Source: Eucalyptus grandis (lineage: Eukaryota > Streptophyta > Magnoliopsida > Myrtales > Myrtaceae). From it: 64,000 nt of DNA. Positions 25,030 to 37,000 of this stretch are shown in pieces. The stretch's first letter is position 1. The number at the start of each line of letters is the position of its first letter. The notes below the pieces were generated by a model. The model made no database searches. It had not been told where the DNA came from and saw nothing but the letters and a program-made list of their open reading frames with translations. The position numbers were made by a program, and so were the translations under genes. The DNA lies in the NCBI RefSeq assembly GCF_016545825.1, contig NC_052613.1, forward strand, positions 47,536,112 to 47,600,111, in the 5' to 3' direction.

Positions 25030-25840
25030 GGAAGCGTCAACACTCCACCAACCAAACCAACTTTTCTTTTCCCAAAGAACCCACAAAGCAAAAAAAGTTT
25101 CAGCTTCGAATAAGGAAAGCCCAAAAGGGATCATTCAGCAAGTTCCATTACATGCGGAAAAGGAAGCGCAAAACCAGCCTGGCAGAGGCAGACCCTCAAA
25201 TTTCTGCAAGTACCTGAAGCATTTCGGTAATCAGATAAACAATACAACAATGGAATGCGAGACTCGGATTTCAAAGTTCAATAAGGGAAGCATCATTAAT
25301 CTCAACCCAGAAGCGCACGACTCTTGCAGAGAAAGAGAAAGCTTCAACACTTCACCGACTAAACCAATTTCTCTTTTCCCGAAGAACCCACAACCCAAAA
25401 CGAAGTTTCAGCTTCAAGTAAGGAAAAAAGCCCAAAAGGGGTCATGCAACAAGCTCCATTACACGCAGAACGGGAAGCACGAACGAGCCCCGCGGAGGCA
25501 GACCCTCGAAATTTCTGCAACTATCTGAAGCGTTTTAGTAATCAGATAAACACCCCAGTTGAAATCAATTACAAAATAATCGGTCCCACCAAGCAGTCAA
25601 CCCGGACGCGCGAGACTCTCACAGAGAAAGCGTCAACACTTCACCAACTAAACCAATTTCTCTTTTCCAGAAGAACCCACAACGCAAAAACGGAGTTTCA
25701 GCTTCCGATAAGGAAAAAAGCCCAAAATGAGTCATGCAACAAGTTCCATTACAAAGCGCAAACCCAGCCCCGCGGAGGTAGAACCCAGAAATTCCGCAAG
25801 CACCCGAAGCGTTTCGGCAATCAGATAAACACCCACTTGC
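25030..25840. repeat. Three tandem units of about 300 bp inside the hAT element
   Basis: Units start near 25033, 25343 and 25629. Each contains, in order, gtcaacact-caccaac, a stretch ending agaacccacaa, gtttcagcttc, aaggaaa-agcccaaaa, catgcaacaag-tccatta, a gcggaggcagaccc-like block, and tcggtaatcagataaaca. The third unit is shorter. They are diverged but clearly one family. No conserved protein frame runs through all three, so expansion is probably structural. Confidence 0.82.
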
Positions 25841-25924
25841 AATCGATTACGAAACAATCGGTCCCACCAAGCAGTGCGCGCGAGCCGGAACTGAAGCGCA
25901 ATCACGAACGCATGCTCAGTTGCA

Positions 25925-25973
<49 letters not shown>

Positions 25974-25977
25974 GGAA
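25925..25977. repeat. GA microsatellite
   Basis: A run of about 50 bp of nearly perfect GA repeat, within the right part of the hAT element. A second short GA run lies at 26781-26802, just outside the element. Confidence 0.95.
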
Positions 25978-28900
25978 CCTGGTGCCGAACGGGAATGGCG
26001 AAGCAGTGGCTTCTGGTTCGTTGCAGCAGCAGGGGCGTCGGGGCTTCTGGCGCGAGCGGCGTGGGTCACGAGCAGGGACGTCGGTCAGGGTCTTCGGGGC
26101 AACGGCCGGTCACGAGCAGGGACGTCGGTCAAGGTCGGTCAGCTTCTGGCGATTCGCGAATGCGGGCGTCGAGGCTCGAGCGACGTCGGGGACTGGCGTC
26201 CAGCGGCGTTCGGCGACGGTGGCCGGCGCTGAGGAGTGAGCAGGGACGTCAGTCAGGGTCTTCAGGGCAACGACGACTCAAGTGTCGCGAATGCGGGCGT
26301 CGAGCGACGTCGGGGACTGGCGTCCAGTCCAGACCAGTGGCGTCCGACGGCGGTGGCCTTGAGGGCGAGCGGCGTCCAGCTGAAATCGGAGGACTGAGGA
26401 AGATACAGAGGACAGGAGGCTGGAGGCTTGGAGCGCCGAGCGGGGTTCCTTTTGGAACCCTAACCGGTTCCGAAACCGGTTCCGCGGCCAGTTCCGGTTC
26501 CGATTCCGCGCCGGTTCCTGGAAAATGGAACCGGGAACCGGAACCGGTCCTTTAGAACCGGGAACCGGACTGAGGTTCCGGTTCCAGTTCTCCGGTTCCC
26601 GGTTCTACCCGCTACCCGTGCTCGCCCCTAGGGCATACTGCCAATTGTATACAGGTAACTTTAGCTCCATAAAAGAGATCAAGCAGAAGATGAATGTAGG
26701 CGAAACCAACAGTAGATGAAAAATAGTGTCGATTTGCTCAATCCCTACTGAGAAGACTAGGATTTGATGTCCGCAATAGAAAGAGAGAGAGAGAGAGAGA
26801 GGCAATATCTTGTACCTCAGTTTCTATTCAATCAAATAGGAAAGTTCTATTAGTTATCTCTTCCCAGTGACGCTGAGATTCTTCCCACAAATTCTTGTCC
26901 TTCTCCATCTTTGATTCAATTAGTGTGTTTAAATGGCTCTGTCAAAGGCAGAAATTCCACAGGTTTGATGTAATGGTTTAAAAATTATTTGACAAGCTGA
27001 CATGATTTTCATTATGGAACGCGGGAGAAACAACTCACCTTGAAATCAACCTCACTCATCTTAAGGAGTTTACTTTCGAAAGACTCAAGAAAGCTCTGGA
27101 CCCGTGTGTCGATGTACCTTGGAACCCATTAAGATTAACAAAGTGAAGGAGTTAAAGGTGATGAGGCAGTCAAAACACAGAGAACCTTGTGGTATACCTT
27201 CACAGCAGACAGAACAATGAACTGCAGGCCATGCACACCGAGGTCATATCTGCACGAAACCCTTAGAATAATTAGCAGAACACACATCTGGGGAGAAGAA
27301 AGGAGAAATGAAATGGTTTTACCGATGTGTGACCAAACAGACATAACCAAGTTGCTCAACTGTTCTGAGCTGGTGGAAGGCTTCATGCCATGCAATAAAA
27401 GCCAAAAGCTGAAGTTGTACATTCAAAGTAATGTCATCTTGATGGATCTGCAATTATCCATGGGGATTGTAATCAAATACTCCATGATTTTTAACGCTTC
27501 AAATCTGATGAACTTTTTGTCTTTGCTAATGTACAAACATATACCTTCTCAAAGTGAATTGGTGAGTCAGAAATCAACCATCCCAAGGGGGTAAACCATG
27601 CGCAATTCTAATTGTTGAACCTACCCCCAATGGGGTAAACCATGCGCAATGTGTCACCAGATAGATTTTTCGCCGAAATTACAAGCAAAACACAGCCTCA
27701 CATACCTAGAGAAACATACTAGCAGATCAAAGGTGGCCTAGGCTAATTAAGTTCATTGGAGCCGGGAGTCATCTTGAACGTCTATTCAGGCAAAAGACAG
27801 GCCAGAAGATTTCATGACAAAGTTATGTGGAGAGAAATTTGTTCTTTTCATTAATATTGTTGAGTAAAAGTACCTGAATAATGTGAAGCAATGCAGAATT
27901 CTCATCATTTGAGTTTAGGCCTTCAGTTGAGTAGACGTAACTTACACCCTCGTCGAGTGTGACGAGTCCGCTTGTCATGAGCTGGATTGGAGCACAGGCT
28001 TGCATATAGGATGAGAAACATTCAAACATCTTCAACATGATGAACAATTGACTCTGCTTCATCATGCTCTATATTCCCTAGTGAGTGATGACAAAATAAA
28101 AGTAGATCTAGATTCAAATATGAGAGAGTTAACTTAAAAAAGAAAGGAATAACTTCTAAAATCACTGAACCTGCTATGTAACACTCTAAGAATGCTCTTG
28201 AGAGCATTGTAGGTGCAAACCGAGAAAGGTCTTCAGGCTGAAGGGTCTCAAGTATTTCTAGATCTTCCTCCCAAGGCCATGAATGGTCATTTAATATTAA
28301 AGAGAGATAATATGAGGCATGATATCTTGGCTCATCAAACTTGAAATTCTGATAACTTTTTGTCAGCTTCTCTTGGAAGACAATAAAAGATGAGTCTTAA
28401 TAGTAATTGGTGCAGCCGGCACATAGCTCAGGAAACTTGACAAATAAGATTACTTTATGACATTTTTTAGGTCAAAGCATAACAGAACCAATCTGGAAGC
28501 TACTGCTCTAGTGGTGGTTCTTTTTAAGAGGTATTGCTTGAATCAGCAAACTGTATTGGACCCTTTGCAATTTCATGACTTAGTCATGTACGAAGAGATT
28601 TCTTGATTAGATTCGGCGTACTCAAAATAATAATAATCTATTATATGACCAGGTAAAAACATTACTCTGCAAAATGATTGGCATTTCTGCCTAATGTCGT
28701 GGAAGCTTCTTGAGAAAAGTTGACCAGAGTTCACAATTAATTGGTCTTCTCAAGCTATTTGATCACGAAGAGAACATGGATTGTCAAGTTTATGGCACTT
28801 TGTGCCAAGATGCACTTTGAGAGTATGAATAAGGCAAAGATAATATCAACATTTCTTAAAGGATTTCAATACATTAAACTTGTTAGAATTTTAAAATTTT

Positions 28901-29560
28901 AACTTATGTCTTCATCTAATAGCTTGAACTTACATGGTCCTGCAATTTCAACATGGTATTATAATAGGTCTTGACAAACCTTTCCTGAGCCCCCCGATCG
29001 TAGTCAATTTCCATGCCTCAGTCTTAGGTCAAAGTTTAGCCTATGCATGTGGGGTTGTTGCGTTGAAACATTTAAACAGTAAAATACTCCTTCACGTAAT
29101 ACCTTGAGCTTTTAGATCAATTAGCAGAAGTATCCACAATTTCCACCAATAAAAAAACCCACATAACAGGATGCTTCTCCTATTATTCTGCACTCCTGAT
29201 GGCCCCCACAAAAAAATTTATTTTGCAGTCCTTATAGGAACTAATGCAAGTGTTTTGGTAGATCATATAACAAAAGTAAAAAAAATGTAAAAAGTAGTTG
29301 CTGCTTCTGGCCTGCAGTTATCTAGCTTTCCTCAACCAAGCGTATGAAAGATTATTGATACACAGGAATTGATATAAGCTTCTTTCTGCAGCATAAATTT
29401 CATGATTATCTTGATCACAGAAAATCTTTCTGGCTTCACTGTAAAATCTGCCATTGCTTTCAGGATGGTATCCAATAATACCCGCAACTTGTGATAATAA
29501 CCACTGACTTCCAGCTTAAGAAAATCAGAAAAAGAGCGAGCATGTTGTAAATGGAGAACC

Positions 29561-31126
29561 CCACTTACTGGAGGAATAAGGATGTGAAAATGGAAATATT
29601 TTTGCATCGAATCAATGCCCAATTTGTATATGTATGTAAATACACACAAAATAAATGTACATATATGTGTGTATTTTTTTCCTATGGCCAGAACTCTCTA
29701 CATAAATGAAGCTGATTCTTTCACCCAGGCAGGCAAATCAGATAGTCAGAATAATTTATAACACATTCAAAAAACCTTGGATGGGTAGTGGGCTGGGGCC
29801 TTCTGTAGCAAGATAAAGTATCTATATGCTGGCATGGGACAGAAAAACGAATGACTAACCAATAGCCACAAGCAAAAAATCTATAGGTTGATGCAGGCAT
29901 TGTATATCGTTCCACTCTTACCTCAGTTGATGAATGTGCTAAAACTAACCAGGAATCAGCAGTTATTGATAGAAAATGATACTAGTTTGATGGCAATCAT
30001 GCATGACAAAATGAGGCCGCAGATATGCACACTAAACAGGTATGCACACTAGCATGCACAAACCCCAATCTTCTTAGACACCGGTACATACCATGATCAT
30101 ACTTCTGTGGTACAACCAGATGTCTATATCAATCATCGTTGATCACAGACTTGCGCGCTCCGGGAAGGACCAGGAAGTGCTAGTAGAATGGAATACAGAA
30201 ATTTGGACGCGAAGGACCTCATGAATGGCACCTCAATGAAGCACACTGAGGACCTCATTTTCCTGAGGCAATGCTAGATCTTGCAATTCTGAAGCACTTC
30301 CATGACATGCTCAGCCTGCAAAATTTCTATGATTATTTCACCATGGAGTAAACTCCAACAAATCTCCGGAGTCTCTGTGACATGATTCAATGCATTGGAT
30401 AATGATAGAGTGATATTCCTAACTGACAAGCCAGAATGAGACCTCTACCCTTAACAAAACAGAAATCAACAGGCAAATTAGTAAAGAATCCCATTATGAT
30501 TATCCCATATCTGTTCATCTGCATGGTGCTTTTGAAAGAGTAGCTATTCCCGCTTAGACTCCGTGATTTTGGGATTTATTTCTTAGACAGCACTTGAAGT
30601 GATTCCACAAATCAAAACCAAGTAACTCATATTCAAAGGCAGGGCATTACGTATAGTATGCAAATTTAAAATTTTCATTTATCATTCTTCTTTTCAGCAG
30701 TATGTAGCTAAATAAGAGGCCAGACGAACAATCAAGCTATAAATATCAACTTCGAGATTGACGAAATTTGAGACCGACACAAATACAATCTTCAAAAAGC
30801 AAGTTCTCTCATAGAGTGATGCACAATATTTGTGAGGAAAGGTTTATACCATATACACAATCTTTCATTTTCCCAACAGATGAGATGACTTGCTGAAGAG
30901 ATCTTTCCCCCCAGTGTAAGAGGAGAAGGAAAATGCTACAGCCATAACAAACACAAATTCCTGCTTTTGTTTCTGGACATTTTAGCACCATTCAAAAGTT
31001 CTACACACCACATTCTAGCAAAGCCGAAACATCAAAGTCTGCTCAACGACAGTAATTGAAAGCAAAATGCCCATTTGGCAGTTATGTGCATCTTTCCTCG
31101 GTGCCCAAAAGTAAACAGTTGCTTAC
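29561..31126. other. Intervening sequence with one possible minus-strand coding trace
   Basis: No clear gene. Around 30270-30320 the minus strand reads AEHVMEVLQNC, which could be the exon that follows the unidentified exon at 31127-31339 (that exon ends HWLEVP at a GT donor). I cannot name the family. The rest looks like intron or spacer. Confidence 0.35.
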
Positions 31127-31339
31127 TGGCACTTCAAGCCAGTGCATGCAGTAATGCAAGTCGACCAAGTTCAGCAGCACATTCACTTCCGGCCTGAACA
31201 GAAACATTTCGATGTCCTTGAATCCGAGTCGCATAGAGCTCAAGTGCTAAATTGCTTTAAGGTAGTCCCTGATCTCGAGCGAATCGGAAAACAAACATTG
31301 CTTGACGAGCTGAACAACCAACGCAGCTTGCTCGGCCAT
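31127..31339 (-). pseudogene. Unidentified exon with ATG, in-frame stop and GT donor
   Basis: From ATG 31339 the minus strand reads 30 codons starting MAEQAALVVQLVKQCLFSDS, then TAG at 31247-31249. The same frame continues open with FKDIEMFLFRPEVNVLLNLV and HYCMHWLEVP, up to a good donor (GTAAGC) at 31126. Amino-acid composition and frame persistence look like a real exon with one nonsense change. I do not recognise the family. It lies between the glucose-6-phosphate isomerase piece and the M16 exons, all on the minus strand. Confidence 0.5.
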
Positions 31340-31599
31340 CTCGGCATGCCAATTCATTAAAAGTCCCTCCATCCCTACTTTTAAATTCCAACCACCAACA
31401 AAGTACCCAAACCTACCAAGATCAGAATTTCTCCCTCCTCGCCGACAATTGCACGATCATCAAAATAAGCAATTTTCATCATAAAAGATTAACACGAACC
31501 AAACCCAAACCCAAAACCCGAGACCCGATGCTGAAAGAGAAGATTACCTTGAAAGAGGAAGAGTCGCCATGATCAGCCGATGAAGATTCAGTCAACGAA

Positions 31600-32290
31600 T
31601 CCAGAGAAGGCCATCTCCGTCGCGCTAGAGGCTCCCACGGGAAATCCGACCCGCACAAATTCCGACTTCCTCAACCAGTAGTGCCCGACCATGCGGCCCT
31701 CGCCCAGGCCGGGTTCGCGATCGTGCCCTTCTCCAGTTCCTCCATAGCCTTGAACCGAGGCTCCATCTTCTTCACGAACTCGTTCGTGAACCCGATTCGG
31801 CTCAAGTCCAAGGAAAAGCCCTAGCTCCATGCGGTGTAGCCAGTCCAGGTACCTCGTCCACAGCGAGCGGGAATCCTTCTCCAGCCCTCTAGCCCGCGCC
31901 TCTCCTTCTTTGCCGCGCTGTCGGCCCTGCCCAGGTCTACTGAGATCTCCCTCGCGACCGATAGGGCCAGCGACAGGGACAGCACCCGGTCGACGGCGGG
32001 GAGCCTGGCGCCGCTCGGGAACGAGACTGACGCCCAGAAGTTGCCGAGAGACCAACGCGAGCACAAACCTTATGCTCGATCTCCGCGTTGGAAACAGTCG
32101 GAGGCGAAGGCGGTCCGGAACCAGCTGCGACTGACCGGGCTCTTGGAGGAGGCGAGGTGTCGGAGGTAGATGACCGGCGAGGCTTTTTGGGGGAGCGAGG
32201 GGGAGGTGGAGGCGGAGGGGTGGGACGTGCTGAGAAGGAAACTGAGGAAGTGCAGCTCGTCCACCAGGAGAGAGAGCCCAGAAAATATTC
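31600..32290 (-). pseudogene. Plastid glucose-6-phosphate isomerase (PGI) N-terminal fragment
   Basis: Plastid PGI interconverts fructose-6-phosphate and glucose-6-phosphate in starch synthesis. Reading on the minus strand, a GC-rich region resembling a transit peptide is followed by SVAREIS, then [48 protein letters not shown] and finally [14 protein letters not shown], which is the family order. The pieces fall in different frames: one frame covers 32066-31821 and another covers the rest, so at least two indels are present. Similarity ends near 31620, short of the catalytic domains. Just downstream, ATGGCGACTCTTCCTC at about 31570 precedes a GTAATC donor and may be the first exon of another captured gene. 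A hAT element begins 48 bases upstream of this block. Confidence 0.72.
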
Positions 32291-32337
32291 AAGTTAGGAG
32301 AGAGATTTTAAGCGGGAGTGTTGCGCGTGCTTTCTAC

Positions 32338-33219
32338 TAGGGGTGTCGAAACCGGCAACCGAATCAACCGAACCGATTCGGTTCGGTTTTCGGTTCGGTT
32401 CCCGTGAAAAACCAATATCTTTTAATTGGTTCGGTTTTTATCGGTTAACCGAACCAAACCGAACCAAAAACCGATAAAATCAAATCTTCGGTTTTATTCT
32501 CTCCTGACGCTGAGGCCTCTCCTCTTGTGTCTCGTCTTGGTCGGCTTGGACGTGCAACGGCGACGGCAATCACTTAGGTGCGGCGGAGGGGAAGCTACTG
32601 TGGTGCCGTCGCTCGGAGGGGAGGAGCTGCGGGCCGCGGGGGACGGGTGAGTGGTGGCGCGACCGGCGTCGGCCTCGCGGGTTGCTGGTGGAGCGGCGGT
32701 GCGAGCTCGCGGGTGAGGGGTGACCGCCCGGGATTTCTGGCCGGGCGGGTTGCGGCGGAGACGCTTGGAGGCGGCGAGCGTTACGGCATGGCTGAGCGGG
32801 CAATGGCGGAGGCGATCGGGCAACAGGGCTGCACATCGCGGGCGAGACCGGCGGAGCGGCGGTGACCGGCCGCTAGGTCGCTGTGGCTTGGGCTTGCGAA
32901 CGGCGGACGCGGGTAGTGAGAGCGGGGGAAGAAGATGAACAGTGTTCCGCTTTTCCCTCTCTGGCCTGTCCTTCACGTCCCTTCCCTCTCTGTCTCTTCT
33001 CTACATTGTTGCTGACAGGATTGCCGAGAAGAGACAACTTGCTGTACAGCTTTTCTTTTGACTTTTAGTTTTCCCTATAAAGCTTTTTTTTCTCTTTTGT
33101 TTTTGTGTTGCTTTTTTCAAAAGAACGAACAGAAGCCCCCGATTTCCAAAAACCGAAAACCGAAAACCGAAAACTCAAAAACCGAAAAACCGAACCGAAC
33201 CGAACCGTTGACACCCCTA
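32338..33219. mobile_element. Non-autonomous hAT element, 0.9 kb, complete
   Basis: The termini are TAGGGGTGTC on the left and the same ten bases on the opposite strand at the right end. A perfect 8-bp direct repeat CTTTCTAC flanks them (32330-32337 and 33220-33227). Subterminal stretches are rich in GGTTCGG on the left and its complement CCGAACCGAACC on the right. The interior is GC-rich with accidental open frames in several registers and no transposase. It is related in style to the 2.3-kb hAT at 24328 (TAGGGGTG start, GGTTC subterminal repeats) but is a different family. Confidence 0.88.
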
Positions 33220-33293
33220 CTTTCTACTATCAGCCCAGCCCAGCCCAGCCGAGCTGAGCCATCAGCCGAGAGTTATTTCGAAGAGAGATAAAA

Positions 33294-33897
33294 GGTGCGT
33301 TTGGATGGACATTTAAAAAACCCATTCAGCCCCCCAAAACCTCTTGACCAAAAAAAAAAAAATGTGTTTGGCAACTAATCGAAGGGGCTTTCAATTGAAA
33401 GTCAGTCCTTGAAAATATTTATTTTCTTCCTAAACTACCCTCATTAATTTTTCATATTTCCATTATTACTCATATATTTATTTGTTTTTAAATAAAAAAG
33501 GAGCAGCTCTTTGCCGCGAACCGGATCTCGCACCGGTGGCCATCGGCCGAGGTCGCTCGAGGACGGGCGACCTCCGGCGGCCCCTCGGTTGGGTCGCGCG
33601 ACCCTCGCCGGAGGTCGCTTGACGGCCGCCGCCGACGCCCAGATCGGCTCGCCGGCTGCCGTGCCCCTTCGCCGGTCCGGCGGGGTTTAGCTGAATTTTC
33701 ATAAAAAGAAAAGAAAAGAATAAATAATACCCATCAAAGCCCCTTAGGAAAGTTTTTTTTACTAAACGCACATTCAACTCAAAGTTCATTTACAATTTTT
33801 TTTTTACCAAACACAACCGCATTTTCCCTAAGTAGCTTTGGGCTTTCAGCATTTGCATTGAACTCAAACCCATTGCAAATGCTGAACCAAACGCAGC
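33294..33897. mobile_element. MITE candidate with GTGCGTTTGG-type ends
   Basis: The left end GGTGCGTTTGG is matched on the other strand at the right end by GCTGCGTTTGG, with a TAAAA direct repeat at 33289-33293 and 33898-33902. The interior has a GC-rich core (33500-33690) and, near the right end, a hairpin formed by cagcatttgcattg and cattgcaaatgctg (33847-33884). Length is about 600 bp and there is no coding capacity. The short AT-only target duplication is weak evidence, so the class is left open. Confidence 0.5.
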
Positions 33898-34001
33898 TAA
33901 AAGCGCAGAAGATGGAGTGAGCGGATGTGGCGGGCCCCGAGGACAGGTGTCGACGCATGAATGGATTAAAGCACCGATGACGTGGTCCTTTGAGGGTACC
34001 G

Positions 34002-37000
34002 TTTCTGGTCGGAGGAAGAATTGCTGTTTTAATTGATTCTCCTCCTCCTCCATCCCTCCTATTGGAATACTAATTCAGAATACATTGAGCTGCCAAGCTG
34101 CATATGATTGAAGAAACAGATAAAGTAAAGAACTTTTGAGAGAATGATTGGTTCTACAATTCCAGGCTTACATAAAATCATTTCGCTGTTGCCTTTTTTG
34201 CCAAAAAAGGATGGTACTTGTCACAAGACATCCGCATTTGTGAGTGTGCCTTATTGCCATTGTTTTACAGGTTTCCCTTACCTGTGTTTACAACGTGGGT
34301 GCCATTTTTGAGAGGCTTGTTGTTTGGCTGTTTTCTGATACAAACTAATAAACTGTATACTACTTTCTTTTTGGTATTAAGCTACTGGGATTTCAGAAAT
34401 AGGCAAAAATCAAAGAGAGGAGACCCATTACGTGCTGATCTTTTTATATCTCATCTCCGACAATCACGGGGGATGTAATTTAGTGACTTCAGTGATTGTA
34501 TATTGCATTAAAAGGGAGCCTCGTGGCTTTGGATTTGTGAAGTTCTGATATGCGGAAGATGCAGCTGAGGCTAAGCAGCAAATGAATCATACTGTTATTG
34601 GAGGACGTGAGATAAGAATTGTTTTTGCTGAGGAGAACAGAAAAACTCCTCACGAGATGCGCGTGACTGAGCGTGTGAGGTACAAATTGTCACATTCTCC
34701 ATTTCACTAGGTTGTCTTTATGGCATTTGTTTCCATCGATTCATGACAGGTTTTTTTTTGAACTCTTTTTCCCCCATTTTAAAATGAAGTGGGCGACACA
34801 GGGAAAGAAGAAGTACATCAAGGTCTCCAAGACACCACAATCGTTGTCAGTAATTTTGACTTCATGTCCATTCTGATTTGTGGCTTTCTCTCCCTTTGGG
34901 CTGTACAACGAATGAAGCAGTCTGTCATGATGGACATCCTTGTGAGTTAGGAGAATCTTCTTCTGTTTATGTATTTTCTTACAGCTTACTCGAGGTCACC
35001 AACACCAGATAGGCATGACTCAAGGTTTGGCATTTTTGTCCGAATGGATTTAATTGCATTGTTACTGGTTTATACTTTTCTGTTCCTCTTTTAGGATGAT
35101 AAGTACACTGTAGTTGAGCATATTAGGAACTTACAGTACTAAGGGTGCCTTATTGGCCTGGGAAGAATATACAGAACTGTTAGTGGCATTCTTTCACTTT
35201 TATGTCAAGTATAATGTGATATTTATACTGTCTATATGTATTTTCAACTAATAATGCTTTGTACATTGTAGTTTTAATCTTTTTGGTACGTGAAATCTAG
35301 ATCAAGTTATTTCAGTTCAATCTTTGCTATATAAAAAGTAGTTTGAGTTATCTGTCGATTCTCATCCTTGGTGAACTTTAGTGGATGATATTGCCCAATG
35401 CATTAAAGTAGTAGAATTTCACACTCTTTTTATAGTTTTATGTGTTTTGTAAGCCCTGTATGTTTGTAGTAATTGTGGTATGGGATTTTCACTCTAGCTA
35501 AATTTTGAACAGAAAGCTATGCATTCTTCATTCATTTCTTGTCAATATAGGTAAACATTTGTTGTTTATTTCCCTTGGACATTTGTGCTTATAGATAGGA
35601 AGCTGTTTGTCTATTCTGGATATAGACCATGGCGAACTATTCAAATTTAATTTGTTGAAATAGTAGCCTTTTGTTAAAATATCTAGGACTGGCTAAATGA
35701 GTGGCAAAGGTGACCGATTGTCCTAGCCAACCATTTTTCTTGGAATGGTTTAGTTGTGGACCAATCACATTATGCTTTTGAGTGAAAAAGAGTGGCCATG
35801 TACAATTGAAAGGAAAACTTTGCTGAGTTTAGCATGGCAGATTGCTGTATATGAGAATTTCATTTTTTAGCTGGCCTTGTTCCTTTTGGTATTAGTAATC
35901 TGATGCATCTCTATCCTATTATGTTCATACTACGGTGGTTTTTATCGATTTGGGGTAATTGATGCAGTGCAGCATCATTTCTGTGGTATTGAACAGTATC
36001 TGCTTGTGGCCTTGTTTATGCAGATATTAAAGTGAACAGGAAGATTTTAAAGACCTATGGGTAAATAAAGTTAAACGACAAAAGAGAGAGATGGACAACT
36101 CCCTTACCATTCTGTCAAAGCTTTTCTAATGTTATTATCCCACCTTCGCCAATTACTGTCAAAGCATGGGCTTTTGCTTACTAGGTCTGGTGGCCTGCAG
36201 TTGCAACTGAACTGATTAGTAAAGCACTGTCAGCAGATGATTAAATCACTAAAGTACCTTTTTTTCACTATTTGTTTTCTCTGTGTGATCTAACATAGCT
36301 ATTAGTGAAAAGGTTTTGAAGCTTTATTTTGTTTTGCATATACCATCCAGTTAAGAAAAGAACTAGAGCCTTTTTATGGCCAAAGAAAGAAATCATCCTC
36401 AATCAAGGGAAGCAATACCGGTGTAGAGATATGATGACATTGTCAAAGATAGTTTGAGGTTTTAGAAAGTTGGGCCAAAGAGAGCCATGCAGTTGCTGGA
36501 CGCTGACGAACCGGTAACATCGTTAATGAGACCAATTCCAGTATTTGGGCCCAAGTTGGTAATTTGTACGGAAATCTTATTAAGGTGCAGGTAACGGTCA
36601 TCTTCAATCAGTTAGATAGTGATGCCATCATGTTGATGCTTATGTGATTTTGTAAGTTGAGTGTAATTTCTTTACTTGCAAACCAGATTTTCTTGGTACT
36701 TTTTATTAGCTTTTGCTGATGGCATTTTTTTCTTTTTTCATAAAATTCATGCTTCAAGCCGAGTAATGTTTCCTTGTAAGATCTTTTGTTACCCTAGATC
36801 GTGTTAAGTTTTAGGTATGGGAATCTTTATGTTCCATTTTTATTATTTCCCATCTCAATGGATATACCGATTCCTTGAACCAGGAGCCGTAGGGCAAAGG
36901 ATCGATACCAGTCTCCAATGCGATCTGGGTCTGTACCACATTCTCCATATCCTCAGGAGCACAAGATTAAGCGGTCTAGTAAGAGGTCTCCAAGTCCAAG

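Larger units (their letters stand above)
24328..26630. mobile_element. Non-autonomous hAT element, 2.3 kb, complete
   Basis: The ends are TAGGGGTGAGC and, on the other strand, TAGGGGCGAGC (one mismatch). They are flanked by a perfect 8-bp direct repeat GGGCATAC (24320-24327 and 26631-26638), the hallmark of hAT insertion. Subterminal regions are packed with GGTTCC/GGTTCCGG repeats, the kind of motif a hAT transposase binds. No transposase domain is visible, so it would depend on an enzyme from elsewhere. It lies in the last intron of the M16 pseudogene. Its interior carries two distinct tandem-repeat blocks and a GA microsatellite. Confidence 0.88.
23939..29560 (-). pseudogene. Insulysin-type M16 metallopeptidase (PXM16/IDE-like), C-terminal exons
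   Basis: M16 insulysins are zinc peptidases that degrade short peptides; plant forms are cytosolic or peroxisomal. Minus-strand blocks in gene order: about 29412-29520 (GYYHKLRVLLDTILKAMADF, VKPERFSVIK), 28171-28370 (YQNFKF, WPWEEDLEILE, LSRAFLECYIAG), 27874-28077 (NIEHDEAESIVHHVEDV, NSNDENSALLHIIQ), 27323 to about 27430 (AFHQLRTVEQLGYVCLV), 27198 to about 27249 (GVHGLQFIVLSAVK), 27039 to about 27119 (RVQSFLESFESKLLKMSEVD), about 26815-26945 (KMEKDKNLWEESQRHWEEI), and a last exon 23939-24224 (LRKLAKQELIAFFNEHIRIG, IRIDNIFSFRASQPLYG). The N-terminal half with the HxxEH zinc site is absent. There are stops after FLFD, VEDV and in the last exon, plus a frameshift there. A hAT element sits in the final intron. 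Confidence 0.88.

Noticed and set aside
32494..32976. Open frames on both strands in the 0.9-kb hAT element
   Set aside because: Proline/arginine-rich with no domain; GC bias explains their length. No hAT transposase motifs are visible.
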